Origin: Phycicoccus sp. Soil748
GTDB lineage: Bacteria > Actinomycetota > Actinomycetes > Actinomycetales > Dermatophilaceae
Direction of reading: 5' to 3'
Assembly: GCF_001428025.1 (NCBI RefSeq)
Contig: NZ_LMSC01000005.1
Span: 371,224 to 435,223, forward strand
DNA: 64,000 bases
Position numbers and translations under genes: made by a program. Positions 39,983 to 49,800 of this stretch are shown here, one piece after another; within the stretch, counting starts at the first letter, position 1, and each line of letters starts with the position of its first letter. The notes beneath the pieces were generated by a model. It was not told the DNA's origin, ran no database searches, and was given only the letters and a program-made list of their open reading frames with translations.

Positions 39983-40805
39983 GCTGGGCCAGGAGCGGGT
40001 CGACCAGGGCGTGGTAGGCGTCGGCGTCGTCCCGGCGGATGCAGTGACCGGTTCCGGCGACCACGTGCAGGTCCAGGTGGGGGTTGTCGAGCTCCACCGC
40101 CCGGCGACGCGCCTGCGGTGACACCGGGCCACCGCGCCCGGCGAGCAGCACCAGCGTGGGGACCGTGATGGCGGCGGCGATGTCGTCCCAGGGCTCGAGC
40201 AGGTTGGCGATGCCCAGCTCGAGGAAGCCGAGGTCGACCTCGGTCTTGGACCGGGCCCACGGCTCGAGCTCGGCCTCGGGCCAGGTGGGGTTGTCGGCGC
40301 GGCCCTTCTCGAGCTCGGCGTCGAGGTGCTCGACGAAGGCGAGGCAGTCCGCGACCCGTTCCCGGACGACGTCCCGAGGCTGCACCCGCTCGGCCGGGTC
40401 GCGCCAGGCGGGGTCCTCCAGGACGGCCGCCGCCACGAGGTCGGGGCGACGCGCGGCCAGAGCCGCCGCGATCCCGCCACCCATCGAGTGCCCGACCAGC
40501 ACGACAGGGCCCCCGTGCGCGGTCACCACCTCCGTGAGAGTGCGCTCCGTCGCTGCATACATCTCCTCCATGGGGTCAGGTGCCGCGAGCTGCTCAGGGG
40601 TGAACCGCGGCGAGCGCCCGTGGCCGAGGGCGTCGACGCCCACGACGCGGTGCGTGGGGGACCACCGGCGTACCGCGTCGGGCCAGCAGTCGCCGGAGTC
40701 GCCGAGGCCGTGCAGCAGGACGAGGGTGGGCGTGGCGGGGTCCGCCGGACCGGCCCAGCGGTAGGCGAGGGATGCGTCGTCGGCGTGGTGGGGGCTGCTC
40801 GGCAT
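39972..40805 (-). CDS. Alpha/beta hydrolase
   Basis: 277 residues. LVLLHGLGDSGDCW (oxyanion loop), GVDALGHGRS, nucleophile elbow VGHSMGGG (S107), and GTGHCIRRDD with the catalytic His. Substrate unknown. ATG at 40805 fits a leaderless message (TATGGT 7 bases upstream); ATG at 40817 has GGAAGG 8 bases upstream and is nearly as good. It is divergent from the P5C dehydrogenase gene. The C-terminus reads through a tandem repeat. Confidence 0.85.
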   Translation of the reverse strand: MPSSPHHADDASLAYRWAGPADPATPTLVLLHGLGDSGDCWPDAVRRWSPTHRVVGVDALGHGRSPRFTPEQLAAPDPMEEMYAATERTLTEVVTAHGGPVVLVGHSMGGGIAAALAARRPDLVAAAVLEDPAWRDPAERVQPRDVVRERVADCLAFVEHLDAELEKGRADNPTWPEAELEPWARSKTEVDLGFLELGIANLLEPWDDIAAAITVPTLVLLAGRGGPVSPQARRRAVELDNPHLDLHVVAGTGHCIRRDDADAYHALVDPLLAQHAH

Positions 40806-40873
40806 ACGTGACACCATAGGTGCGCCCTTCCGCCGTCCGACCACCGTCGAAGCAACCCGAGGAGCTCCCCGCC

Positions 40874-42502
<1,629 letters not shown>

Positions 42503-42533
42503 GTGCCGCCCCGCGTTGAGGCGTGCCATACGA

Positions 42534-42570
42534 CGAAAGGCTCGGAACCGTTGCGGTTCCGAGCCTTTCG
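42534..42570 (+). terminator. Bidirectional terminator after the P5C dehydrogenase gene
   Basis: A perfect 17-bp stem: CGAAAGGCTCGGAACCG (42534-42550), loop TTG, CGGTTCCGAGCCTTTCG (42554-42570). It lies between convergent genes ending at 42502 and 42602. Confidence 0.9.
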
Positions 42571-42601
42571 CGTACCCGGTGTGGCCGGGCGGGGAGGTGC
42601 G

Positions 42602-43093
42602 TCAGCGCGCGAGCCACTCCTTGACGGTGGCGGCCTCGATGTCGATGGCCTCCTCAATCGGCGGGGCCGCGGCCTTCTCGATCTTGCCGCCGATGAGCGG
42701 CACCTTGGCCTTGAGCTCGGCGTCGAGCTTCTCCACGGTGCCGGCGCCGCCCGGGCCGAGGGCCAGCGTGCCGTTGAGGGCGACGGGGACACCGGCCACG
42801 GACATCTCGACGGTGCCGCTGCGGCTGCCGTCGGCGGCAGCCGCGCCCCAGGTCTGCGTCTCGACGACCTTGAGCGTCTCGCCCACCATGTTCCGGGCGA
42901 AGTCGGGCAGGCCGTCGGCGGGGAGGATGCGCTCGGTCGTGATGGTGGCGCCGCCGCCGTTGGCCTTCACCGCCGCCGTGTACTTGATGGCTGCGGTGGC
43001 AGCGCACTTGGCCTCCTGGAAGGCCTGGTCGGACAGCACCGCGAACACCTCCTCAGGGGTGCCTGCGTAGTCCATCGTGGTGGCGATCTTCAT
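42602..43093 (-). CDS. DUF2505-family protein
   Basis: 163 residues with the START/SRPBCC-like pattern of DUF2505: MKIATTMDYAGTPEEVFAVLSD at the start, then ATITTERILPADGLPDFARNMVG, and a C-terminal KLDAELKAKVPLIGGKIEKAA. No signal sequence. The fold suggests a hydrophobic-ligand pocket, but the ligand is unknown. GGAGA precedes the ATG. It is a single gene between two operons. Confidence 0.85.
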   Translation of the reverse strand: MKIATTMDYAGTPEEVFAVLSDQAFQEAKCAATAAIKYTAAVKANGGGATITTERILPADGLPDFARNMVGETLKVVETQTWGAAAADGSRSGTVEMSVAGVPVALNGTLALGPGGAGTVEKLDAELKAKVPLIGGKIEKAAAPPIEEAIDIEAATVKEWLAR

Positions 43094-43167
43094 GCGTCTC
43101 TCCTCGGAAGGGGCGATGCCGCCGGGCCCCCCAGGGCCTGGCGGCGGACCGCGCCAGCGTAGCGACG

Positions 43168-44814
43168 TCAGCGACGACCCCGCGCGGCGAGGAGCCGCAG
43201 CCGCACCGCCTGGCCCGGTGCGAGCTGCGCAGCGTGGTCGGAGGCGCGCTCGGTCAGGACGGCGACGACGGGGTAGCCGCCGGTCACCGGGTGGTCGGCG
43301 AGGAAGACGACGGGCACACCGTCGGCAGGGACCTGTACGGCGCCGCGCACCAGCCCCTGGCTGGGCACCTCTGCCTCCCGGTGGGCCGCGCCACGGACCA
43401 GCGCCGCCCCGGCCAGCCGGACGCCCACGCGGTCGCTGTCGGCCGCCACGGTCCAGGTCGGGGCGTCGACCTGTGCGGTCTCGGCCAGCCAGTGCAGGTG
43501 CGGGCCGGGGAGGGCGTCGAGGACGACGGTGCCGGGGGTCCGCTGGTCGACCGGCGCGATGTCGACGAGTAGGTGGCCCCGCCGCGGTCCCACGACCAGC
43601 CGGTCGCCGGCACGCAGCGGGGGCGGACCCAGGCCGGCGAGGGTGTCGTGCGACCGCGATCCGAGGGCTGCAGTGGTGGCGATGCCTCCGCGGACCGTGA
43701 GGTAGGAGCGGAGCCCCGAGCTCGGTCGCCCGATCCGGAGCACCTGGCCGGCGCGGACGAGGACGGGGGCGTTGCACGGCATGGGGCGGTCGTCCACGAG
43801 GACCGGGCACGGCGCACCGGTCACCACCGCGGTGACGCTGCCGTGGGCCCTCACGACCAGGCCCCCCAGCACCTCGACCGCGGCCTCTGCCGCGTCCTGC
43901 CCCACGAGCCGGGCGCCGAGCGCGAACGCCGCACGGTCCGCGGCGCCGGACGGCCCGACGCCCAGCGCCGCCAGTCCTGGCCGCCCGCCGTCCTGGACCA
44001 GCGAGAGGATGCCCGGGTCCAGCACCTCCAGCCAGGGCCCGACGGGGTCCGGACCGTCGGCGGAGGTCAGCGGGTCGCCCGCCGACGAGAGGGCACCCTC
44101 CGACGGAGGGTCACCCGCCGACGACGGGGCGCCTGCGGCGCGAGGGACTGCGGCGTCGTCAGCGTCGGTGAAGCGCACGCGGAGGCCTGGCCGCAGCAGC
44201 GCGGGTGGGTCACGGTCCAGGTTCCAGAGCGCCACGTCGGTGTGCCCGACCAGCTGCCACCCACCGGGCGAGGTCCGGGGGTAGACCCCGCTGTACTCGT
44301 CGGCAAGGCCCACCGCGCCGGCGGGAACGCGCGGGCGCGGGCTCGACCGGCGCGGTACCCGCAGTCGTGGGTCGCCGCCGACCAGGTAGGCGAAGCCTGG
44401 GGCGAACCCCACGAACCCGACCTGCCAGGCCTGGCCCGTGTGCGCGTCGACGACCTCCTCGGGCGTGAGTCCCGTGTGCTCGGCGACCTCGTCGAGGTCG
44501 TCGCCGTCGTAGTGCACCGGCACCTCGACGACCTCGGGCTCGGACGGTGGATCGGCCTGCTTGGCAGCATCATCGACGCGCGGGTCCACGCGTGTGAGGT
44601 GGGCGAGCGCGCGCTCGGCTGCTGCCCGTACGGCCGGCAGGGATGCCGGGGTGTCCGCGACGAGCACCACGGTGCACGCACCGGGGACGGCGTCGGCCAG
44701 CCCCTCCAGCGCCTCGTCGCGCAGGACCAGCGCGTGCACGGCCAGCGCGGCGGCCAGGTCCTCCAGCTCGACGAGGAGGGCCCGCTCGCCGTACGACAGC
44801 AGTCGCCGGGGCAT
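43168..44814 (-). CDS. pxpBC: 5-oxoprolinase PxpB-PxpC fusion
   Basis: 548 residues: an N-terminal PxpB (KipI-like) domain (1 to about 225: VGFVGFAPGFAYLVGGDPRL, RVPAGAVGLADEYSGVYPRTSPGGW) joined to PxpC (KipA, biotin-dependent carboxyltransferase-like; about 265-548: LVQDGGRPGLAALGVGPSGAAD, GGIAT). Between them is a Ser/Asp/Pro linker with a 12-residue repeat. With PxpA it cleaves 5-oxoproline to glutamate using ATP. The ATG overlaps the pxpA stop (ATGA). Confidence 0.92.
   Translation of the reverse strand: MPRRLLSYGERALLVELEDLAAALAVHALVLRDEALEGLADAVPGACTVVLVADTPASLPAVRAAAERALAHLTRVDPRVDDAAKQADPPSEPEVVEVPVHYDGDDLDEVAEHTGLTPEEVVDAHTGQAWQVGFVGFAPGFAYLVGGDPRLRVPRRSSPRPRVPAGAVGLADEYSGVYPRTSPGGWQLVGHTDVALWNLDRDPPALLRPGLRVRFTDADDAAVPRAAGAPSSAGDPPSEGALSSAGDPLTSADGPDPVGPWLEVLDPGILSLVQDGGRPGLAALGVGPSGAADRAAFALGARLVGQDAAEAAVEVLGGLVVRAHGSVTAVVTGAPCPVLVDDRPMPCNAPVLVRAGQVLRIGRPSSGLRSYLTVRGGIATTAALGSRSHDTLAGLGPPPLRAGDRLVVGPRRGHLLVDIAPVDQRTPGTVVLDALPGPHLHWLAETAQVDAPTWTVAADSDRVGVRLAGAALVRGAAHREAEVPSQGLVRGAVQVPADGVPVVFLADHPVTGGYPVVAVLTERASDHAAQLAPGQAVRLRLLAARGRR
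44072..44124 (-). repeat. Short direct repeat in the PxpBC linker
   Basis: GGGTCRCCCGCCGACGA occurs at 44072-44088 and 44108-44124, 36 bases apart. It encodes a repeated SSAGDP unit every 12 residues in the inter-domain linker, a likely in-frame duplication. Confidence 0.75.
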
Positions 44815-45587
44815 CAGCCCTCGCGCGGCGGCACGAACGCCCGGACGTCGACCCCGGCCGACTCGAGCGCACGACGGACAGCGGTCGCCATCGCGACCGC
44901 ACCCGGTGAGTCGCCGTGGACGCAGACCGAGTCCGCCTGCACCTCGACCCGGCTGCCGTCAGCAGCGGTGAGCGACCCCTCGACGACGAGCTCGACGACC
45001 CGGGCAGCCACGACGTCGGGGTCGTCGAGCACTGCGCCGGGCCGCGAGCGCGGCACCAGCGTGCCGTCGGGCTGGTAGGCGCGGTCGGCGAACGCCTCGG
45101 TGACCGTGGGCAGGCCGGCGGCTCGGGCCAGCCGCAGGGAGGCCGCCCCCGGCAGTCCGACGAGGGGCATCGTCGGGTCGACGAGGCAGACCGCCTCCAC
45201 CACGGCGGCCGCCTGGCGCTCGTGGCTCACGACGGCGTTGTAGAGGGCGCCGTGCGGCTTGACGTAGCCGACGCTGGTGCCGGCGGCACGGGCCAGCGCG
45301 TCGAGGGCGCCCACCTGGTAGACGATCTCGGCGGTGAGCTCGGCCGGGTCGACGTCGATGAAGCGGCGTCCGAAGCCAGCGAGGTCGTGGTAGCTGACCT
45401 GTGCGCCGACCCGCACCCCGGCGGCAGCCGCCGCGCGGCACACGCGCAACAGCGTCGAGGGGTCGCCGGCGTGGAAGCCGCAGGCCAGGTTGGCGCTGGT
45501 GACGACCTCGAGCATGGCGAGGTCGTCACCGAGCTCCCACCGGCCGTAGGACTCCGCCAGGTCGGCGTTGAGGTCGACGGCGCTCAT
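44814..45587 (-). CDS. pxpA: 5-oxoprolinase subunit PxpA (LamB/YcsF family)
   Basis: 257 residues. [14 protein letters not shown] at the start, [41 protein letters not shown] and [10 protein letters not shown] are the family signatures with conserved metal/substrate residues. It works with the PxpBC fusion downstream to recycle 5-oxoproline. ATG at 45587 lacks a clear ribosome site but follows the previous gene by 19 bases, so it belongs to the same operon. Confidence 0.93.
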   Translation of the reverse strand: MSAVDLNADLAESYGRWELGDDLAMLEVVTSANLACGFHAGDPSTLLRVCRAAAAAGVRVGAQVSYHDLAGFGRRFIDVDPAELTAEIVYQVGALDALARAAGTSVGYVKPHGALYNAVVSHERQAAAVVEAVCLVDPTMPLVGLPGAASLRLARAAGLPTVTEAFADRAYQPDGTLVPRSRPGAVLDDPDVVAARVVELVVEGSLTAADGSRVEVQADSVCVHGDSPGAVAMATAVRRALESAGVDVRAFVPPREG

Positions 45588-45606
45588 CGGCACAACCCGT
45601 CGGTGG

Positions 45607-46128
45607 TCACCGGCGCAGCCCGTCGGCGTGCCCGGCCAGGACGTCCGTCGAGGCGGTGACGGCCGATGCCAGCCGCTGGCGCCGCGCGGCCAGCACGTGG
45701 CGGAGTTGGTCGAGCTCGCGCTGCAGCTCGGCACGGACCTGCTCCCGGTCCGCCGTCGCGGCGACGTCGGCGAGACCGCTGACGCCCCAGACCGGAGCCA
45801 CCACGCCGTCGACCACCCGCAGGCCCGCGGCCTCGGCCCGCGCCTCCAGCCGTCGGGCGTCGGCAACGGCTTCCGCGAGGTCGGCCGCGTGGTCCTGCAG
45901 GACGGACCCGACCCGGTCGAGCTCGTGGGCCGCGGCCGCAGCGGCGTCGCCGAGCCTCCCGGCCCGGCGCAGCGAGCGCACCACGACGGCGCCCGGCCGG
46001 GGCTCCTCGCGTGCCTGCGCCACGACAGCGTCGACAGCCCGCGCCTCGGTGCGCAGCGACGCGGCGAGCCGGCGCAGCGAGCCACCGACGCGAGAGCAGG
46101 ATGCCGCGTCGCCGGCCACGGCGCTCAC
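45607..46128 (-). CDS. Helical protein, possibly ESX/WXG-like
   Basis: 173 residues, almost all alpha-helical, Ala- and Arg-rich, no signal sequence or membrane helix. Long amphipathic stretches ([43 protein letters not shown]) suggest a helical hairpin bundle as in ESAT-6/LXG-type proteins. A clear WXG motif is missing; [17 protein letters not shown] is the only turn-like region. It overlaps the smaller helical gene upstream. Function unknown; the type VII link is speculation. Confidence 0.5.
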   Translation of the reverse strand: MSAVAGDAASCSRVGGSLRRLAASLRTEARAVDAVVAQAREEPRPGAVVVRSLRRAGRLGDAAAAAAHELDRVGSVLQDHAADLAEAVADARRLEARAEAAGLRVVDGVVAPVWGVSGLADVAATADREQVRAELQRELDQLRHVLAARRQRLASAVTASTDVLAGHADGLRR

Positions 46129-46442
46129 CGTGCGGTCTCCCTCGACGCGCGCGGTCGGCCCCCCGCGGACGCGGTCGGCCTCGCGGTCGGCTCGGGCGCC
46201 GCCTTGCTGGGGGTGGCGAGGTCGAGGCGGTCCGCGACCTCGGAGGCCGAGGCGTCGACCTCGCGCAGGAGGTCGGCCACCTGGTCGAGGTAGGCGTCGA
46301 CCGCCGACTGCAGCTCGCGGTCGCCGAGATCCGGCAGGTGGGAGAGCACCTCGTCGGCGCCATCGCGCGCGCAGTCGCGCAAGGGCCGGAGGGCTGTCCC
46401 GAGGGTGGGGGACCGGTCGCGACCGTCCTGGGCAGGCGGCAT
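46125..46442 (-). CDS. Small helical protein paired with its neighbour
   Basis: 105 residues. A central helical region (about 18-72: LRDCARDGADEVLSHLPDL, AVDAYLDQVADLLREVDASA) and a Pro/Ala/Arg tail. TAGAGT lies 7 bases before ATG 46442, so a leaderless start is expected. The GTG of the next gene overlaps its stop. Size and coupling resemble WXG100-type pairs, but no WXG motif is present. Confidence 0.5.
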   Translation of the reverse strand: MPPAQDGRDRSPTLGTALRPLRDCARDGADEVLSHLPDLGDRELQSAVDAYLDQVADLLREVDASASEVADRLDLATPSKAAPEPTARPTASAGGRPRASRETAR

Positions 46443-46471
46443 ACCGGCCACTCTAGTGAGGAACGACGAAC

Positions 46472-46508
46472 GGCCCCCGCCGAAACCCACTTGGGGTCGG
46501 CGAGGGCC
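46472..46508 (-). terminator. Hairpin terminator of the DUF6131-like gene
   Basis: GGCCCCCGCCGA (46472-46483) pairs with TCGGCGAGGGCC (46497-46508), 11 of 12 positions, 13-base loop. It follows the small membrane gene ending at 46532 on the minus strand. Confidence 0.6.
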
Positions 46509-46531
46509 GCACGAGGTGCTCCGGCCAACGA

Positions 46532-46690
46532 TCAGTACCAGTGCTTCCTGCCACCGATGGCACGGCCCGTGCCACCGAGGACGGCCAGGACGAGCCCGAC
46601 CACGATAAGGATGGCACCGATGGTCACGAGGACCTTCAGGCTGGCGACCAGCAGGCCAATGATCAGCAAGATGATGCCGAGGATGATCAC
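46532..46690 (-). CDS. Small two-helix membrane protein (DUF6131-like)
   Basis: 52 residues: two hydrophobic helices (IILGIILLIIGLLVASL and VTIGAILIVVGLVLAVLGG) and a basic tail ending RKHWY. This matches the small DUF6131 actinobacterial proteins. The GTG at 46690 has AGGAG 6 bases upstream. An inverted repeat lies about 50 bases upstream. Function unknown. Confidence 0.8.
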   Translation of the reverse strand: MIILGIILLIIGLLVASLKVLVTIGAILIVVGLVLAVLGGTGRAIGGRKHWY

Positions 46691-46738
46691 GTGGAGCTCC
46701 TTCTTCTGTTCGTGAGCTGAACTGCAACTCTTCACCAC

Positions 46739-46776
46739 ACATCGGGTGCACCACATACTTTGACGTGCACCGATGT
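46739..46776 (+). promoter_or_regulatory. Operator-like inverted repeat between DUF6131-like and glutamate dehydrogenase genes
   Basis: ACATCGGGTGCAC (46739-46751) and GTGCACCGATGT (46765-46776) are inverted copies with one extra base in the left arm and a 13-base spacer. It lies in the 184-base divergent region, in a relatively AT-rich stretch. A dimeric regulator could bind here and control either gene. Confidence 0.5.
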
Positions 46777-46838
46777 ATTGCGCCACTCGGGGAGCCGACG
46801 GGTTCTGCGGCCCTGTCCCCGGCGGCTGTCCCGGGCGA

Positions 46839-46844
46839 TAGTCT
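46839..46844 (+). promoter_or_regulatory. Predicted -10 element of the glutamate dehydrogenase gene
   Basis: TAGTCT fits TAnnnT and would start transcription near 46851, 24 bases before the ATG at 46875. Confidence 0.4.
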
Positions 46845-46874
46845 CGAGCCGGTGCACAACGACGTGCGCCGAGC

Positions 46875-49800
46875 ATGCACGACGACCCCGTGAGGATGAC
46901 GACCACAAGCATGTCTGCGTCGCTGGAGCAGTCCCGTCAGCAACTTCTGCACTCCGCAGCGGAGCGCGTGGAGCACGGTGGGGGTGAGGTCGAGCAGTTC
47001 CTGCAGGCCTACTACCGCCACGTCGCCACCGAGGACCTCCTGGCCCGCGCGCCCGAGGACCTGCTGGGCGCGGCGCTCGCGCACCGCGACCTCGCGCGCA
47101 GCAGGCCGGTCGGCACGGCGAAGGTCGACGTGTTCAACCCCGAGCTCGCCGAGCAGGGCTGGACGAGCGGGCACACCGTCGTGCAGGTCGTCACCGACGA
47201 CATGCCGTTCCTCGTCGACTCCGTCAGCGCCGAGCTCCAGCGCACCGACCGTGCGGTCCACCTCGTGGTGCACCCGACGATGCGCGTACGCCGCGACGCC
47301 GCCGGCGAGCTCGAGGAGGTGCTCCTCGGCAACGGCGACGGCCTCGAGGGGCGCGGTGACGGCGGTGGCTTCGGTCAGGTGCGCGAGTCGTGGATGCACC
47401 TCGAGATCGACCGCGACAGCAACGAGGACGACCTGCAGGCGATCGCGGACGGGCTGCGCGGTGTGCTGGCCAACGTCCGCGAGGCGGTCGAGGACTGGCC
47501 GAAGATGAAGGCCATGTGCGGCCGGGTCGCGGACGAGCTCACCACCCACCCGCCGCACGGCATCCCACCCGAGGAGGTGGCCCAGGCCAAGGGCCTGCTC
47601 GAGTGGCTCGACGACAACCACTTCACCTTCCTCGGCTACCGCGAGTACGCCCTGCACCACGGTGGCGAGGCCGACACCCTGCAGGCCGTGCACGGCACCG
47701 GGCTGGGGCTGCTGCGCTACGACCCCACAGGTGCGGGTGTACGGCTCAGCGAGCAGGCACGCACGGTGGCGCGCGCCCCCGAGCTGCTCGTCATCACCAA
47801 GGCCAACTCGCGGGCGACCGTGCACCGCAACACCTACCTCGACTACGTCAGCGTCAAGCAGTTCGACGACGCGGGCGAGGTGACGGGGGAGAAGCGCTTC
47901 CTGGGCCTGTTCACCTCCAGCGCCTACACCGAGTCGGTCACCCGCGTGCCGGTGCTGCGCGACAAGGTGGAGGCGGTCTTCCGGCGCACCGGCTTCCTGC
48001 CCGACAGCCACTCGGGCAAGGACCTGCTCGAGGTCCTCGAGACCTACCCGCGCGACGAGCTGTTCCAGGCCGACGAGGAGTCGCTCTACGACAACGCGAC
48101 GGAGGTGCTGCACCTCCAGGAGCGTCGCAAGACCAAGCTCTTCCTGCGCCGCGACCGCTTCGGCCGCTTCGTCTCCTGCCTCGTCTACATCCCGCGCGAC
48201 CGCTACAACACCGCGGTGCGGCTGAAGATGGACGCCATCCTGCGCAGGGCGTTCCCGGGCGCGACGGTCGACTACACCACGCGCGTCTCGGAGTCGGTGC
48301 TCGCCCGGCTGCACTTCGTCGTGCGCGTGCCCTCCGGGGAGTCGATCCCCGAGGTCGACGAGGCGGTGCTCGAGCGCCAGCTCGTCGACGCGACCCGCAC
48401 GTGGGAGGAGGACCTCAACGAGGCCGCCCGTGCGGAGCACGGTGAGGAGGTCGCCGGCCGGCTGAGCGGTCTGTACGGCCGCGCGTTCCCCGAGGCCTAC
48501 AAGGAGGACTTCTCCTCACGCGTCGGGGTCGTCGACATCAGGCACATGGACGCCCTGGACGACGAGGACGCCACGGGCCTGAACATGTACCAGGAGCCCG
48601 GCGCCCCCGCCCACGAGCGCCGCTTCAAGCTCTACCGCCGCAGCCCGCTGTCGCTGACCCAGGTGCTGCCGATGTTCACCCACATGGGGGTCGAGGTCGT
48701 CGACGAGCGACCCTATGAGGTGCACCGCTCCGACGGCGTCGACCTGTGGGTCTACGACTTCGGCCTGCGGGTCCGCAACGACAAGATCTGGTCCGGCGAG
48801 GGTGGCCGCGACCGGCTGCGCGACCTGTTCCAGGACGCTGTCGACGCCGTGTGGAACGGCCGGGCCGAGTCCGACGGGTTCAACGCGCTCGTCCTCGGTG
48901 CCGGGCTGACCTGGCGGCAGGTCGTCATCCTGCGCACGGTCGCCAAGTACCTGCGCCAGACCGGGTCGACGTTCTCCCAGGACTACGTCGAGTCGGCCCT
49001 CGTGCAGAACCTGCGGCTCGCCGGGCGCCTCGTCGCCCTCTTCGAGGCGCGCTTCGACCCCCGGTACGGCGCCGCTGCCGGCCCCGAGCGCGAGGCCGCG
49101 CAGGGCGCGCTGTGCGAGGAGATCACCAAGGACCTCGACGAGGTGCGCTCCCTCGACCACGACCGGATCATCCGGGCGTTCCTGGGGGTCATCACGGCGA
49201 CGCTGCGGACGAACTTCTACCAGGCCGACGCCGACGGCCGCGACAAGCCGTACGTGTCGATCAAGCTCAACCCCAAGAAGGTGCCCGACCTGCCCGCGCC
49301 ACGGCCGCAGTTCGAGATCTTCGTCTACTCGCCGCGGGTCGAGGGCGTGCACCTGCGCTTCGGGCCCGTCGCGCGAGGCGGCCTGCGCTGGTCGGACCGG
49401 CGAGAGGACTTCCGCACCGAGGTGCTGGGGCTCGTCAAGGCGCAGATGGTCAAGAACGCCGTCATCGTGCCCACCGGTTCCAAGGGCGGCTTCTACGCCA
49501 AGCAGCTCCCCGACCCGTCGGTGGACCGCGACGCCTGGCTGGCCGAGGGCATCGGCTCCTACAAGGTGTTCATCTCCGGCCTGCTCGACCTCACCGACAA
49601 CCGCGTCGGCGGCGAGATCGTCCCGCCTGCCTCGGTGGTCCGCCACGACGAGGACGACTCCTACCTCGTGGTCGCCGCCGACAAGGGCACCGCCACCTTC
49701 TCCGACATCGCCAACGGCGTCGCCCAGTCCTACGGGTTCTGGCTCGACGATGCGTTCGCCTCCGGCGGCTCGGCCGGCTACGACCACAAGGCCATGGGCA

